Origin: Neorhizobium galegae
Lineage (GTDB): Bacteria; Pseudomonadota; Alphaproteobacteria; Rhizobiales; Rhizobiaceae
Length of the DNA: 64,000 nt
Direction of reading: 5' to 3'
Assembly (NCBI RefSeq): GCF_017877055.1
Contig: NZ_JAGIPG010000002.1
Location: 1,488,001-1,552,000, forward strand
Below the pieces are notes generated by a model that was not told the origin of the DNA, ran no database searches, and saw nothing but the letters and a program-made list of their open reading frames with translations. Every line of letters starts with the position of its first letter. Within the stretch, counting starts at the first letter, position 1. Shown piece after piece: positions 8,600 to 17,402 of the stretch. Made by a program: the position numbers and the translations under genes.

Positions 8600-9529
8600 A
8601 TGAGCTTTGCTTACGGACACATCGCACAGCGGCTGTTCGACACGCCGCTGATGTATGACGAACGGAAGGCCGAGGCCTTTTTGCACGGGCTCGGCGGGCG
8701 CATCGCCGGAAACGAGATCGTCATCGCCAACCCCGTCGGTGCTGTCGAGCATGTCGCGTTTCAGTCCGGCCGGCCGTCGGCAGGGAAGCTTGGCGACCGG
8801 ACGGGGCGGCTTTATCAGGCGGCCAACGTTCTGCCGTTCTATGTCGTGGACAACGTCGCGATCATTCCGATCGAGGGAAGCCTCGTTCACAAGGGCGGTT
8901 GGCTTGGCTCCCAGTCCGGGCAGACATCCTATCAGGGGCTGCAGACGCAGATCGCCGCTGTGCGCCAAGCGGGAAGGGCCGGCCGCATCAAGGGCGCGGC
9001 CTTCGAGGTCGACAGCTTCGGTGGCGAGGTCAATGGCGGTTTCGAGACCGCGGCCGGCATCGCCGAATTGTCGAAGGAGATGCCAACGATCTCGATTCTG
9101 ACCGACTTTGCCTATTCCGCCGGCTATCTGCTCGCATCACAGGCCCGCCAGGTCATCATGCCGGAATTCGGCGGCGCGGGATCGATTGGCGTGATCATCC
9201 TGCACGCCGATTATTCGCAGGCGCTCGACGATGCCGGCATCAAGGTGACAATCGTCCGCGCCGGCAAGAAGAAGGCCGAAGGCAATCCCTACGAGCCGCT
9301 TCCGGAAGACCTGCTCACCCGCTGGGAGCAGCAGGCCGAGACGATGCGCGGCAAGTTTGCTGAGGTGGTCGCCAAGGGTCGCCGCGGCCGCGTCACCAAG
9401 GCCAAGGCACTCGCAACGGAGGCAGACGCCTTCGAAGCAAAGGATGCCGTCGCACTCGGCCTGGTCGATGCCATCGGCGATCCGACCGTAGCTTTCGAGG
9501 CCTTCGTCAAGGCCGTCAACCGGAGCTGA
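8600..9529 (+). CDS. Prohead protease, S49 (SppA/gpC) family
   Basis: This 309-residue protein is a phage head-maturation protease of the S49 family, related to lambda gpC. The block VEVDSFGGEVNGG near residues 131-143 and DFAYSAGYLLAS around residues 165-176 carry the expected nucleophile Ser. The AGKKKAEGNPYEPL segment near residue 220 holds the family's basic residue. It should cleave scaffold and portal in the prohead. I chose the ATG at 8600, preceded by GAGGA; the frame is open to 8363, but that part is the shadow of the preceding gene. Confidence 0.88.
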   Translation: MSFAYGHIAQRLFDTPLMYDERKAEAFLHGLGGRIAGNEIVIANPVGAVEHVAFQSGRPSAGKLGDRTGRLYQAANVLPFYVVDNVAIIPIEGSLVHKGGWLGSQSGQTSYQGLQTQIAAVRQAGRAGRIKGAAFEVDSFGGEVNGGFETAAGIAELSKEMPTISILTDFAYSAGYLLASQARQVIMPEFGGAGSIGVIILHADYSQALDDAGIKVTIVRAGKKKAEGNPYEPLPEDLLTRWEQQAETMRGKFAEVVAKGRRGRVTKAKALATEADAFEAKDAVALGLVDAIGDPTVAFEAFVKAVNRS

Positions 9530-9533
9530 AATC

Positions 9534-10094
9534 ATGAACAGTCTGATCGCATCCGTCCTGGCTGCCGTGCGGCCGTCGGCGGAATTTCATTCCCTTGATG
9601 AAGGGATTACGCCGGACGCGGAAGCGCCCTCGTTAGAAACGCCTCCGTCGGGGGCACCAACCGGAGAGTCAAGTATGACGACCCCATCCAATGCCCCGGC
9701 CGGCTCTGCGAGCGCCGAGCTGGCTACGGCAATTGCCACGGCGACCACCGGCGGCAAGGCTGACGGCTTCAAGGCCGCAACGGAACGCCTCGGCGCCATC
9801 ATGGGCGCCGAAGGCATCAAGGGCGACGGCAAGCGCATGGCCGCAGCCCTCGACCTCGCACAGCAGTCGCCGGACATGTCGGCGGAGGCCGTCACGGCCT
9901 TCGTGACTGCCAACGTCGCCGCATCCGCACCCGAGCCGGCCAAGACCGGCAAGGAGGCGGGGGCTTATGAGCAGCAGCGTCTTGCGGCTGCCGGTCTTGC
10001 GCAGCCCCAGGCTGCCAGCACCGGCGCTCCAAAGGCAACCATCGACCGCAACGCGATCTTCGCATCGCGCCGCGCAGCCGCAAAGGGAGTTTGA
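9534..10094 (+). CDS. Capsid scaffold-type protein (Nu3-like)
   Basis: This 186-residue, Ala/Thr/Pro-rich acidic protein has low-complexity ends and a helical centre. It lies between the S49 protease and the decoration protein, the usual place of the scaffold. A second ATG at 9675, with GGAGAG 6 nt upstream, would give an N-terminally shorter form of 139 residues; lambda makes Nu3 from an internal start within gene C. The assignment rests on position and composition. Confidence 0.6.
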   Translation: MNSLIASVLAAVRPSAEFHSLDEGITPDAEAPSLETPPSGAPTGESSMTTPSNAPAGSASAELATAIATATTGGKADGFKAATERLGAIMGAEGIKGDGKRMAAALDLAQQSPDMSAEAVTAFVTANVAASAPEPAKTGKEAGAYEQQRLAAAGLAQPQAASTGAPKATIDRNAIFASRRAAAKGV

Positions 10095-10097
10095 TCC

Positions 10098-10469
10098 ATG
10101 GCCGCAGCCACTGAAGGACCTCGTGATCTCGGTTTCATCCTGACCGAGCTTCCCGGCACGCTCTCGCGTGACGTCGTCACCATCGCCTCCGGTTCCGGCA
10201 AACTGGATCCAGGCACGTTGCTCGCCAAGCTCGCGGCGACCAGCAAATACGTTCCGTCCCCCGCCACCGGCGCGGACGGCTCCCAAACCGCAATCGCCGT
10301 CCTCGCGTATGGCGTCGACGCGACCAGCGCCGACGTCGATGCAGTCGTCGTCGCCAACGATGCCGAGGTGAAGGATCCAATGCTGGTCTTCCATTCCTCC
10401 GTCGACGACGACACCAAGCGCAACGCAAAGCTTACCCAGCTTCGCGCCGTCAACATCAAGGCACGTTAA
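10098..10469 (+). CDS. Head decoration protein, lambda gpD family
   Basis: This 123-residue protein has the gpD-like sequence order: an N-terminal arm, SRDVVTIASGSGKLDPGTLLAKL, then VLAYGVDATSADVDAVVVANDAEV. Trimers of gpD clamp the expanded capsid lattice so that a full genome can be held. It sits directly before the major capsid gene, as in lambda. Confidence 0.88.
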   Translation: MAAATEGPRDLGFILTELPGTLSRDVVTIASGSGKLDPGTLLAKLAATSKYVPSPATGADGSQTAIAVLAYGVDATSADVDAVVVANDAEVKDPMLVFHSSVDDDTKRNAKLTQLRAVNIKAR

Positions 10470-10480
10470 GGAGCGCCTCC

Positions 10481-11491
10481 ATGCCAGCACCCAACGCCCA
10501 TTCCGGCGACCCGTTCAGTCTTGAAAGCCTGACGTCCGCCGTCAACTCAGAACCCTATCGCCCGGGCCAGATCGGCGCCTCCGGCCTCTTTGAGGAAGAC
10601 AGCGTCACCACGACGATCGTTTCCGTCGAGCTTCGTGATGGCAAGCTCGCACTGGTCGAGCCGAGCGCCCGCGGCGGTCCCGGGGAAACTACAGACGATG
10701 AAAACCGCCGGAAGATTCCTTTCGAAGTCAGTCACTACCAGCGTGACGATAGCATTGCCGCCGATGAGGTGCAGAACGTCCGCGAATTCGGGACGGAAAG
10801 CACGCTGGAAACCATCGAAGGCCGCGTCAACCGCAAGGCGCAGCGCCATGCCCGCGACCTGACGATGACGCTCGAGCATCAGCGCGTCGGCGGCATCAAG
10901 GGGAACGTCACGTCGAAGTCCGGTAAGGTGCTGATCGACCTCTATGCAGCCTTCGGTATTGCCGTGCCTGCCGCCGTTTCGCTTGAGCTTGATAGCGATG
11001 CGACCAACGTTCCCGGGCTCTTCCAGGATGTCGTCTACAGCGTCGAAGATGCGCTCGACGAACAGTACACCGGTATCCGCGTTTTCACCGGCCGCGACTT
11101 CCACAAGGCCTTGTGGATGCATCCGAAGGTCCGCGAAACCTTCGTCATCAACACGGGGGCGGTTCTTTTGAAGCAGGACGTGCCTGACGTGTTTAACTTC
11201 GGCGGCGCGACCTGGGAGCGGTACAAGACCGGCGCGAAGGCAACGGCCGATCTCGGGGCGCCCTACATCGCCGCCAACGAAGGCCGCCTTGTCGTCGAAG
11301 GCGTTCCGGAACTCTTCATCACCCGCTTCGCGCCGGCGGATTACAACGAGACGGTCAATACGCCCGGCCTGCCGTTCTATTCCCGCGCGATCGAGAAGCG
11401 CAACGGCAAGGGTTACGACCTCGAAGTGCAGATGAACGCAATTTCGCTCTGCACCCGCCCGCAGGTGCTTCGCAAGCTGACGCTCACCTGA
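10481..11491 (+). CDS. Major capsid protein, lambda gpE family
   Basis: This 336-residue protein matches the length and order of gpE-type capsid proteins: an N-terminal FEEDSVTTTIVSVEL block, FEVSHYQRDDSIAADEVQNVREFG, and a C-terminal region ending in a strand-rich segment (EKRNGKGYDLEVQMNAISLCTRP). It forms the icosahedral shell. GAGCGC before the ATG is a modest ribosome site. A strong hairpin follows the gene. Confidence 0.92.
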   Translation: MPAPNAHSGDPFSLESLTSAVNSEPYRPGQIGASGLFEEDSVTTTIVSVELRDGKLALVEPSARGGPGETTDDENRRKIPFEVSHYQRDDSIAADEVQNVREFGTESTLETIEGRVNRKAQRHARDLTMTLEHQRVGGIKGNVTSKSGKVLIDLYAAFGIAVPAAVSLELDSDATNVPGLFQDVVYSVEDALDEQYTGIRVFTGRDFHKALWMHPKVRETFVINTGAVLLKQDVPDVFNFGGATWERYKTGAKATADLGAPYIAANEGRLVVEGVPELFITRFAPADYNETVNTPGLPFYSRAIEKRNGKGYDLEVQMNAISLCTRPQVLRKLTLT

Positions 11492-11517
11492 TTGTTCCGA
11501 TCAGGAACCAAGGCGGG

Positions 11518-11565
11518 AGCCGGGCTTGGCCCGGCTTCCTGTTTCCCGTCGCCTGCTGTTGCAGG
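11518..11565 (+). terminator. Hairpin pair after the major capsid gene
   Basis: AGCCGGGC-TTG-GCCCGGCT (11518-11536) is a perfect 8-bp stem followed by TCCTGTTT. A second small hairpin CCTGC-TGTT-GCAGG lies at 11552-11565. Partial termination here would make more capsid message than tail message. The T-run is short, so an mRNA-stabilising hairpin is the alternative. Confidence 0.5.
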
Positions 11566-11594
11566 CCTCCGGCAACAGGAAAAGGAGACAGGTC

Positions 11595-11939
11595 ATGGCA
11601 TCGAAGATCGGAATTGCCTTCGTCAAAGGCGGCATCATCCCAGCGGCGATCATGAAGAAGGACAAGGACGTACACGTTCCACCGCATGATGCAATCGAAG
11701 TCCCCGCCGACTACGCTCAGCATCTGATCGACGACAAGTTCGCCTATGCGAAGGACGTCGAGAAGCCCGCCAAGGACGACAGGAAGGGCAAGGGCGCTGC
11801 AGCGATGGTGGCCGCAGAGAAGGCCGTCGCCGACGCCGAGGCCAAGGTCACGGCAGCCGCCGATGACATCGCCGCCAAGGCCGACGCCGAACAGGAGCTT
11901 TCCGATGCGCAGGCAGCGCTGGCAACGCTGAAGGGCTGA
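11595..11939 (+). CDS. Small protein after major capsid gene, Ala/Lys-rich tail
   Basis: This 114-residue protein has a beta-type first half (GIAFVKGGIIPAAI ... IEVPADYAQHLIDDKFAYAK) and an Ala/Asp/Lys-rich helical second half likely to form a coiled coil. I chose the ATG at 11595 because AAGGAG lies 8 nt upstream; the frame is open to 11526. It fills the slot of lambda FI but shows no recognisable similarity to it. No function is assigned. Confidence 0.65.
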   Translation: MASKIGIAFVKGGIIPAAIMKKDKDVHVPPHDAIEVPADYAQHLIDDKFAYAKDVEKPAKDDRKGKGAAAMVAAEKAVADAEAKVTAAADDIAAKADAEQELSDAQAALATLKG

Positions 11940-11945
11940 CTGCTC

Positions 11946-12338
11946 ATGATCGACTGGGAAACGGCGCGGGCATTCACGGAAGAGGCCTGCGCCGAAATCT
12001 TCGACTATACCGAACTGACGCTGCATCCGCGCAAAGCCGGCCTGACATCCAATCATCCGGATGCCGATGATCCGGATCGCGTTTCCTTCGACTTCAAGGG
12101 GACAATCGATCTTGAGCCTCCGAGCGATCGTTTGCCACGTCATCAGTCTTCTGACATGGGCGTGCGAAATGGCACCGTTTCATATGACGCAGTGCTGACT
12201 GCTCGCATCTCGGCCTGGCAGTATCTGCCGCGAAGGAACGACCTGGTCGGGCCGATGGGCGGTGCCCCCAAGTGGAAAATCGCCGCGAAGGAAGAGGACG
12301 GCTCCGCTCGTCCCGCCTGGTATCTCATAAAGGCCTGA
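11946..12338 (+). CDS. Putative head completion / tail attachment protein (FII slot)
   Basis: This 130-residue protein of mixed alpha/beta composition contains several Trp and Asp-Asp turns and shows no motif I can name. It lies two genes after the major capsid, where lambda carries FII, and just before the tail genes. The call is positional. Confidence 0.5.
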   Translation: MIDWETARAFTEEACAEIFDYTELTLHPRKAGLTSNHPDADDPDRVSFDFKGTIDLEPPSDRLPRHQSSDMGVRNGTVSYDAVLTARISAWQYLPRRNDLVGPMGGAPKWKIAAKEEDGSARPAWYLIKA

Positions 12339-12340
12339 TC

Positions 12341-13036
12341 ATGCTTTCAGCTGAAGCTGTCCGGCTTCTCGCCGTCGAAATCCTATGCCCAACAGCAAGG
12401 GTTATAGCGGGAACTAGCCTGCCGACCCTTGCTGGCAAGAGGATCTTGGATAGCCGAGCGGCCGCACTCGAGGATCTCGATCGGGACCAGGACTACACGC
12501 CTGTCGTCGCGCTCTATACTCCGGAAAGTTCGGCTTCGCTTCGCGGGGACCTGTCATCAGTCGGTGACACGGATGCGAGTGCCGTCCTCGATGTCGTCGC
12601 CGAACTGGCTGTAGCGGCGCAGGAGGATGGCGAGCAATTCGCGGACGCGATGGCGGATACCGATCCTGTAGCGCGGATCGTTCTGATGGCATTGTGTGCC
12701 CAGGTGAGAATGCTGCTCGAACGTAGCCAAGCGGGCGGGATCTGGCGCCGGCTCGTCAAGCGCATCGTCCGTGTCGAATATCAGACCTTCGCGGTTCCGA
12801 CCCTCGGTCTGCGCTGGCAGCGGGTGACCATGCGGTTCCATCTCGAGATCCGCGACGACGACTTCGACATGGACGCCGGCGGCCTACCTGAGCCGATCCG
12901 CAGTGTCTATGAGGCGCTGCCGGCTGCCAGCTACGCCAAGGCCAAGCTCGGACAGCTCGCCGCCATCTTCGCCGGAGAACCGCTTGTGCCGTTCACCGGC
13001 GGGCAGATCGATGCCCAAAATACGAGTGAAACCTGA
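12341..13036 (+). CDS. Conserved phage protein between head and tail modules
   Basis: This 231-residue protein starts with a helical Ala/Leu segment, then TPVVALYTPESSAS, an acidic helical region and a C-terminal half with strands (VEYQTFAVPTLGLRWQRVTMRFHLEIRDDDF). Its place immediately before the DUF2635/sheath pair suggests a tail terminator or connector at the joint between the lambda-type head and Mu-type tail. I do not recognise the family. Confidence 0.55.
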   Translation: MLSAEAVRLLAVEILCPTARVIAGTSLPTLAGKRILDSRAAALEDLDRDQDYTPVVALYTPESSASLRGDLSSVGDTDASAVLDVVAELAVAAQEDGEQFADAMADTDPVARIVLMALCAQVRMLLERSQAGGIWRRLVKRIVRVEYQTFAVPTLGLRWQRVTMRFHLEIRDDDFDMDAGGLPEPIRSVYEALPAASYAKAKLGQLAAIFAGEPLVPFTGGQIDAQNTSET

Positions 13037-13061
13037 AAGGCCGTCGGCCGGAGGATCTCCC

Positions 13062-13232
13062 ATGACAAAGAACTATGTTCCCGCGCCGGGGCGGAAGATC
13101 CCTGGCGGCTGGCCTGAAGACGGCCGGCCGATCGATGACGCGAACCCGTTCGAGCGTCGTCTCGTCCTCGACGGCGATCTCGTGGAGGCTCGCGAAACCG
13201 AAGACAGCGCCGGCAAAGGAGGCCGCAAGTAA
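13062..13232 (+). CDS. DUF2635 protein (Mu gp38-like)
   Basis: This 56-residue protein has the DUF2635 pattern: PAPGRKIP, a Gly-Arg-Pro turn, then ERRLVLDGDLVEA. Members sit immediately before the tail sheath gene in Mu-type phages, as here, where its stop overlaps the sheath start by one base (TAATG). A GGAGGA ribosome site precedes the ATG. The molecular role is unknown. Confidence 0.8.
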   Translation: MTKNYVPAPGRKIPGGWPEDGRPIDDANPFERRLVLDGDLVEARETEDSAGKGGRK

Positions 13233-14713
13233 TGGTCAGCAACATTCCCGCGAACATAACGGCACCTCTGCTGGCCTTCGACGTCACGTCAGGCGGTGCA
13301 TTCGAGACCGAAAACCGTCTGATCCTGTTCGGTCATGGCCTCGATACCGGCACTCTTGCCGAAGGCGGAATTGCACTCTGCAACACCATCCAGGATGCCC
13401 GCCTTCTTGTTGGCGCGGGATCGATGCTGGAGGGCATGTTCCAGCGGACGCGCGTCAATGCGCCTGCACAGGAAATCTGGATTGGCCGGGTGGCCGCAAC
13501 CGGAACGGCGGAAGTCCGCACGATCACCATCGGCAGCGTGCCCGCCGCAGGCGGCCAGGCTGTGCTGGAAATCGCTGGCGAGCAGGTGTCCTTTTCGGTC
13601 GCCGCAGGAACCAGTGCCAACGCCGTCGCGACCGCGCTGGCGGCTGCCATCAACGCCTATTTCAATCCAGCCTCGAAGCTGTCGCTGCCCTTCACCGCGA
13701 CGGCTGCGACCAATGTCGTTACCATCACGGCCCGTCATGCCGGCGCCTACGCGACCGGTCTCGATATCTACGTTCCCGTGCTCGAAAGCAGCAACCTGTT
13801 CAAGGGTATCCTGACGTTCGCGACCACGACGCCGGGTGCCGGAGTGCCGTCCGTCGCAGCGGTATTGGCATCCATGAACGACGACCCCTTCGAGATGATC
13901 GTCAGCGCGTTCGGCGACGGGACCAACCTTGGTCTTTTCAAGACATTCCTCAATGAGGTGTCCGGTCGCTGGAGCTACGCGCAGCAGCTCTACGGCCATG
14001 TCTTCTATCCGAAGACGGACACGTCGTCGAACCTCGCGACCTCGGCGCTGACCCATGACAACTGGCACCTGACGATGGTGCCGCGTTTCACTTCGGGCGG
14101 GTTTGCCGAGCCGGATTATCTCTGGGTCGCGGCTTACGCCGGGCGGATCGCGCCGTGGTCTGGAGGCGGCGCCAACGGCGATGTCTCGCGCAACCAGACC
14201 GGCCTTGTCGTGCAGGGCATCAGCCCGCCGCGTGACCGCAACTACTGGATGGACTATGCCACGCGCGAAGCCCTGCTGAAGAACGGTGTTTCGACCTGGT
14301 CCGTGAGCCGAGACGGTGCGGTGACGATCGACAAGGTCATCACGCATCAGCAGACGACGAACGGGGCGCCGGACACTACTTTCCGGGATATCCAGAAGGT
14401 CTACCAGATCACCTATGCGCTGAAGAAGTTCCGCGCGGATCTCGCCTTCGAGCATTCCAACAAGGCAATCGCCGACGACAATCCAGCCAATCTCGATGCG
14501 ATCACCACGCCGTCGGACATCAAGGCGACGCTCTATCACAGTTACCGCCGGATGGCGGGTGTGCTGGAGAACTCCGAGAGGGCGCTGCTCGACATGAGGG
14601 TCGTGCGGGACAGCGATAACGCCGACCGCGTCAACATCACGTTGCTGCTCGACTTCACCAACCCGCTGGACATCTTCGCCGGCCTGGCGCGCGTCTACAG
14701 CCAGTTCAGCTGA
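13232..14713 (+). CDS. Contractile tail sheath protein (Mu gpL-like)
   Basis: This 493-residue protein is a tail sheath subunit. The C-terminal part holds the usual core: SRDGAVTIDKVITHQQTTNGAPD near residues 360-385, and the last 100 residues with the LYHSYRRMAGVLENSERALL helix. It polymerises around the tube and contracts on infection, which fixes the particle as a myovirus. It is coupled to DUF2635 by TAATG. Confidence 0.92.
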   Translation: MVSNIPANITAPLLAFDVTSGGAFETENRLILFGHGLDTGTLAEGGIALCNTIQDARLLVGAGSMLEGMFQRTRVNAPAQEIWIGRVAATGTAEVRTITIGSVPAAGGQAVLEIAGEQVSFSVAAGTSANAVATALAAAINAYFNPASKLSLPFTATAATNVVTITARHAGAYATGLDIYVPVLESSNLFKGILTFATTTPGAGVPSVAAVLASMNDDPFEMIVSAFGDGTNLGLFKTFLNEVSGRWSYAQQLYGHVFYPKTDTSSNLATSALTHDNWHLTMVPRFTSGGFAEPDYLWVAAYAGRIAPWSGGGANGDVSRNQTGLVVQGISPPRDRNYWMDYATREALLKNGVSTWSVSRDGAVTIDKVITHQQTTNGAPDTTFRDIQKVYQITYALKKFRADLAFEHSNKAIADDNPANLDAITTPSDIKATLYHSYRRMAGVLENSERALLDMRVVRDSDNADRVNITLLLDFTNPLDIFAGLARVYSQFS

Positions 14714-14744
14714 TCAATCCAACAAACCGATCTAGGAGCCAGAC

Positions 14745-15113
14745 ATGGGCAAGGATTTTGGCGGCAAGATGAGTCTCCGCCTTTCGAGCGGTGAACTCAT
14801 CTCGCTCCGGGGAACGTTCAACGTTTCCCCGACACGGCAGGAAATTTCCTCCGTTACCAACCAGGACAATTCGACCGATCGCGTTTCCACCCCGCAGGCA
14901 TCGAAGATCGAGATCGTCGTTGCCGACGGTGGTTTCGACTACGAGAAGCTGATGAACGGTCCGCGGTTCAACGCCACGCTCGTCGAGGAATTCACCGGCA
15001 TCACGCATTACATGACCAATGCGTTCTTCGTCGGCCGGCCGCAGATCAATCGCCTCAACGGCGAAGTCTCCGGCCTGTCACTCGACGGTGACTACAGCAA
15101 AGGCTCGAACTGA
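14745..15113 (+). CDS. Tail tube protein (Mu gpM-like)
   Basis: This 122-residue protein has the beta-rich tube-protein pattern (LSSGELISLRGTFNVSPT, then a long loop and GEVSGLSLDGDYSKGSN at the end). It directly follows the sheath gene as in Mu. A TAGGAG-like ribosome site precedes the ATG. Its hexamers form the inner tube. Confidence 0.88.
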   Translation: MGKDFGGKMSLRLSSGELISLRGTFNVSPTRQEISSVTNQDNSTDRVSTPQASKIEIVVADGGFDYEKLMNGPRFNATLVEEFTGITHYMTNAFFVGRPQINRLNGEVSGLSLDGDYSKGSN

Positions 15114-15537
15114 TGGTCGACAAGGTCGTAACCTTGACACGGACCTATTCCGCCGGGGGCGCGACATTCAGCAGCGTGACGCTGCGGGAGCCCACCTATA
15201 ACGAGATCTTCATGTCGGGGATCGGCGAGCCACAGGAGTGGCAGCCGGTTCCCGGCGGGCAAGCTTTGCTTACCTATCCCGAACGGGTCGATGCCTACAT
15301 GCAGATCCTGGTGAGGCAACCGGGATACGAATACCTTTCCGGATTGGGAACGATTGACGCGATCCGGCTGAAGGCTGCCGTCTGCGATTTTTTTATCGGA
15401 GATCCGATGCGCTCCAGTTCGCAGACGTCCTCGTCTTCCGCTTCGGATGGCGCGCTGCAGACGTCGGAAGAATGACGCTCACGGATCTGTTCTGGTGGAT
15501 TAACCGCCTCGTCGAACATCACAGGGAACACGGATGA
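15113..15537 (+). CDS. Tail assembly chaperone with programmed -1 frameshift (Mu gp41/42-type)
   Basis: The zero-frame product (15113-15475) has 120 residues and belongs to the tail assembly chaperone group. At 15388-15394 the heptamer T-TTT-TTT lies in the correct zero-frame phase for -1 slippage. The -1 frame then reads 47 codons without a stop, beginning YRRSDALQFA and containing LTDLFWWINRLVEHH. It ends at a TGA (15535-15537) that overlaps the tape-measure ATG as ATGA. The slipped product would have 141 residues. Such paired chaperones bind the tape measure during tail assembly. The slippery site and open -1 frame are seen directly; slippage itself is inferred. Confidence 0.85.
15388..15394 (+). 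promoter_or_regulatory. Slippery heptamer for -1 frameshifting
   Basis: Seven T residues are read as TTT TTT in the zero frame. A -1 slip re-pairs both tRNAs perfectly. It opens the 47-codon extension of the tail chaperone. Confidence 0.8.
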
Positions 15538-17393
15538 ACCGGGAAATCGAAGCCAGGCTGAAGATCAGCGGCCGGGACAATACCGGCAATCTGTTTTCCA
15601 GCATTGCCGGGAAGATGGCGCAAATCAACCGGCAGGCATCCGCCCTCAATCGCCAGCAGACGGTGCTTGCCCGGACGTCGGCCGCCACCTTCGCGGCGAT
15701 TGCCCGCTATGCAGCGCCTGCCGTGCTGGCATATGGCGCGAAGGCGGCACTGACGGATTTCGCGGCGCTCGAGCGACAGATGACAAGAATCGGCATCACC
15801 GCCGATGCATCCGCTAAGGATATCGAAGAGGCCCTGGGTGCGTTGAAGGGTATGTCTAAGGACATGGCATTCAGCGACTTTCAGCCGGCTATAGCCGCGC
15901 TCGACACACTCGTTGCATCGGGCATGAACCTAAAGGAGGCGATGGCCTTCCTGCCTTCTGTGCTGGCGACCGCTCAGGCTACGGGCGCCGCAACCGAGGA
16001 CATCGCGAACACGGGAATGAAGGCCGCGTCTGCGCTCAAGATCAGCGCCGATCAAATGCAACGCGCGTTTGACATCATGGTGGTGGGCGGTAAGGCCGGC
16101 CAGTTCGAGTTGAAAGATATGGCGCAGTACATTCCGGGCCTGGCGAACAGTTTCGCGTCGCTTGGATACTCGGGCGAGGAGGGCCTGAAGAAGCTCGTCG
16201 CAATCCTGCAGACTGTCCGTGAGGACACCGGGGACGCATCCAGCGCCGCTACGCAGGCCCAGAACATCTTCGGCAAGATCTATTCGGAAGAGACCGCCAA
16301 CAAGTTCAAGGACTTTGGCATCAACCTCCGGAAGGAGCTGGAGGCTGCGCGCAAGGCAGGTGAAGATACCGTTTCCGCGTTCGTCAGAATTTCCCAGGAA
16401 GCGATCAAGGGCGACATGAGCAAGCTGCCGTTGCTCTTTAGTGACCAGGAGTTTCGGCTTGGCATGCAGTCGTTGATCACATCGGAAGAGAGCCTGCAGA
16501 GGTTTATGCAGATCATGAATTCGACCGACGTCAGCGGGACCGTCTTTCGCGATCTTGGCAAGGTTCTGGGAGATACTCAGGCGAAGATCGACAAGATGTC
16601 CGTGAGCTGGGAGAAGCTGAAAAGCAGTTTCGGCGGCGCTATCGCGAAGCCTGCATCTGCCGCCATGGACGCGGTTTCGGCGGACATCGATTACGGCGAG
16701 GCGCTAAGGCAGACGCTTGAGAAGCGGGGAATGGGGTATTGGGAGCGAGAGTCGTGGATCGCCCGCAATCTTCCCTTCGGGGCGCTCTCCAGTAGTGACG
16801 AAGCGAGCGTCGCAGCCTACGAGGGCGGATGGCGTTCGTCCCCTCATAGCGACAAGGGACCCATGTCGGCAAGCCCTGAACTGCCCTCGCGGCGGCAGGA
16901 ATCGCCTTCATCTATTCCCATCCCGACCCCACGGCCATCGCCTTATCCAGATTTGCCGCCGCAGCTCCGAGGCCTTCCACCGGATCTGGTCCGCCCGCCC
17001 ACTGTTATCGCTCCGATGGTGCCGACGGTACCGGATGCCGTGAAAAATTTCTTCCGTGTTCCGTCACAAGACGAGGTCAAGGAAGCATTGAAGATCGACA
17101 CCTCGGCATACAAGCAAGCGAGTGATGAGGCCGGACAGAAGGTTGCCGAGGGCGGTCGCGAGGCCGGGAAACACATCGAGGAAAGCTCTGCCTTCCTGAA
17201 AGTTGCCGGCGTCGATGTCGGTGCGGCGATCACGTCCGCCGCAGACAAGCTCCTGCAAGCGGCCATTAAACTTGGTTCCCTCAACGTGACGGCGGCCGCA
17301 GCGGCAACCGGCACCTTGCCGAAGCCTAATGGTGATCCGGGGCGTTCCATGCCTCCGAGCGCCAATCGTCCCGCGGGTAGCGGACCTATTTAG
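15534..17393 (+). CDS. Tail tape measure protein
   Basis: This 619-residue protein has an N-terminal coiled-coil region, an Ala-rich hydrophobic stretch (YAAPAVLAYGAKAAL, about residues 58-72), then the TP901-like helical block with FAALERQMTRIG and MASGMNLKEAM-type repeats. A Pro-rich linker and a C-terminal Ala-rich helix follow. Tape measures set tail length at about 0.15 nm per residue, so the expected tail is near 93 nm. The start overlaps the stop of the frameshifted chaperone. Confidence 0.9.
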   Translation: MNREIEARLKISGRDNTGNLFSSIAGKMAQINRQASALNRQQTVLARTSAATFAAIARYAAPAVLAYGAKAALTDFAALERQMTRIGITADASAKDIEEALGALKGMSKDMAFSDFQPAIAALDTLVASGMNLKEAMAFLPSVLATAQATGAATEDIANTGMKAASALKISADQMQRAFDIMVVGGKAGQFELKDMAQYIPGLANSFASLGYSGEEGLKKLVAILQTVREDTGDASSAATQAQNIFGKIYSEETANKFKDFGINLRKELEAARKAGEDTVSAFVRISQEAIKGDMSKLPLLFSDQEFRLGMQSLITSEESLQRFMQIMNSTDVSGTVFRDLGKVLGDTQAKIDKMSVSWEKLKSSFGGAIAKPASAAMDAVSADIDYGEALRQTLEKRGMGYWERESWIARNLPFGALSSSDEASVAAYEGGWRSSPHSDKGPMSASPELPSRRQESPSSIPIPTPRPSPYPDLPPQLRGLPPDLVRPPTVIAPMVPTVPDAVKNFFRVPSQDEVKEALKIDTSAYKQASDEAGQKVAEGGREAGKHIEESSAFLKVAGVDVGAAITSAADKLLQAAIKLGSLNVTAAAAATGTLPKPNGDPGRSMPPSANRPAGSGPI

Positions 17394-17402
17394 GGGTAAG
17401 AC

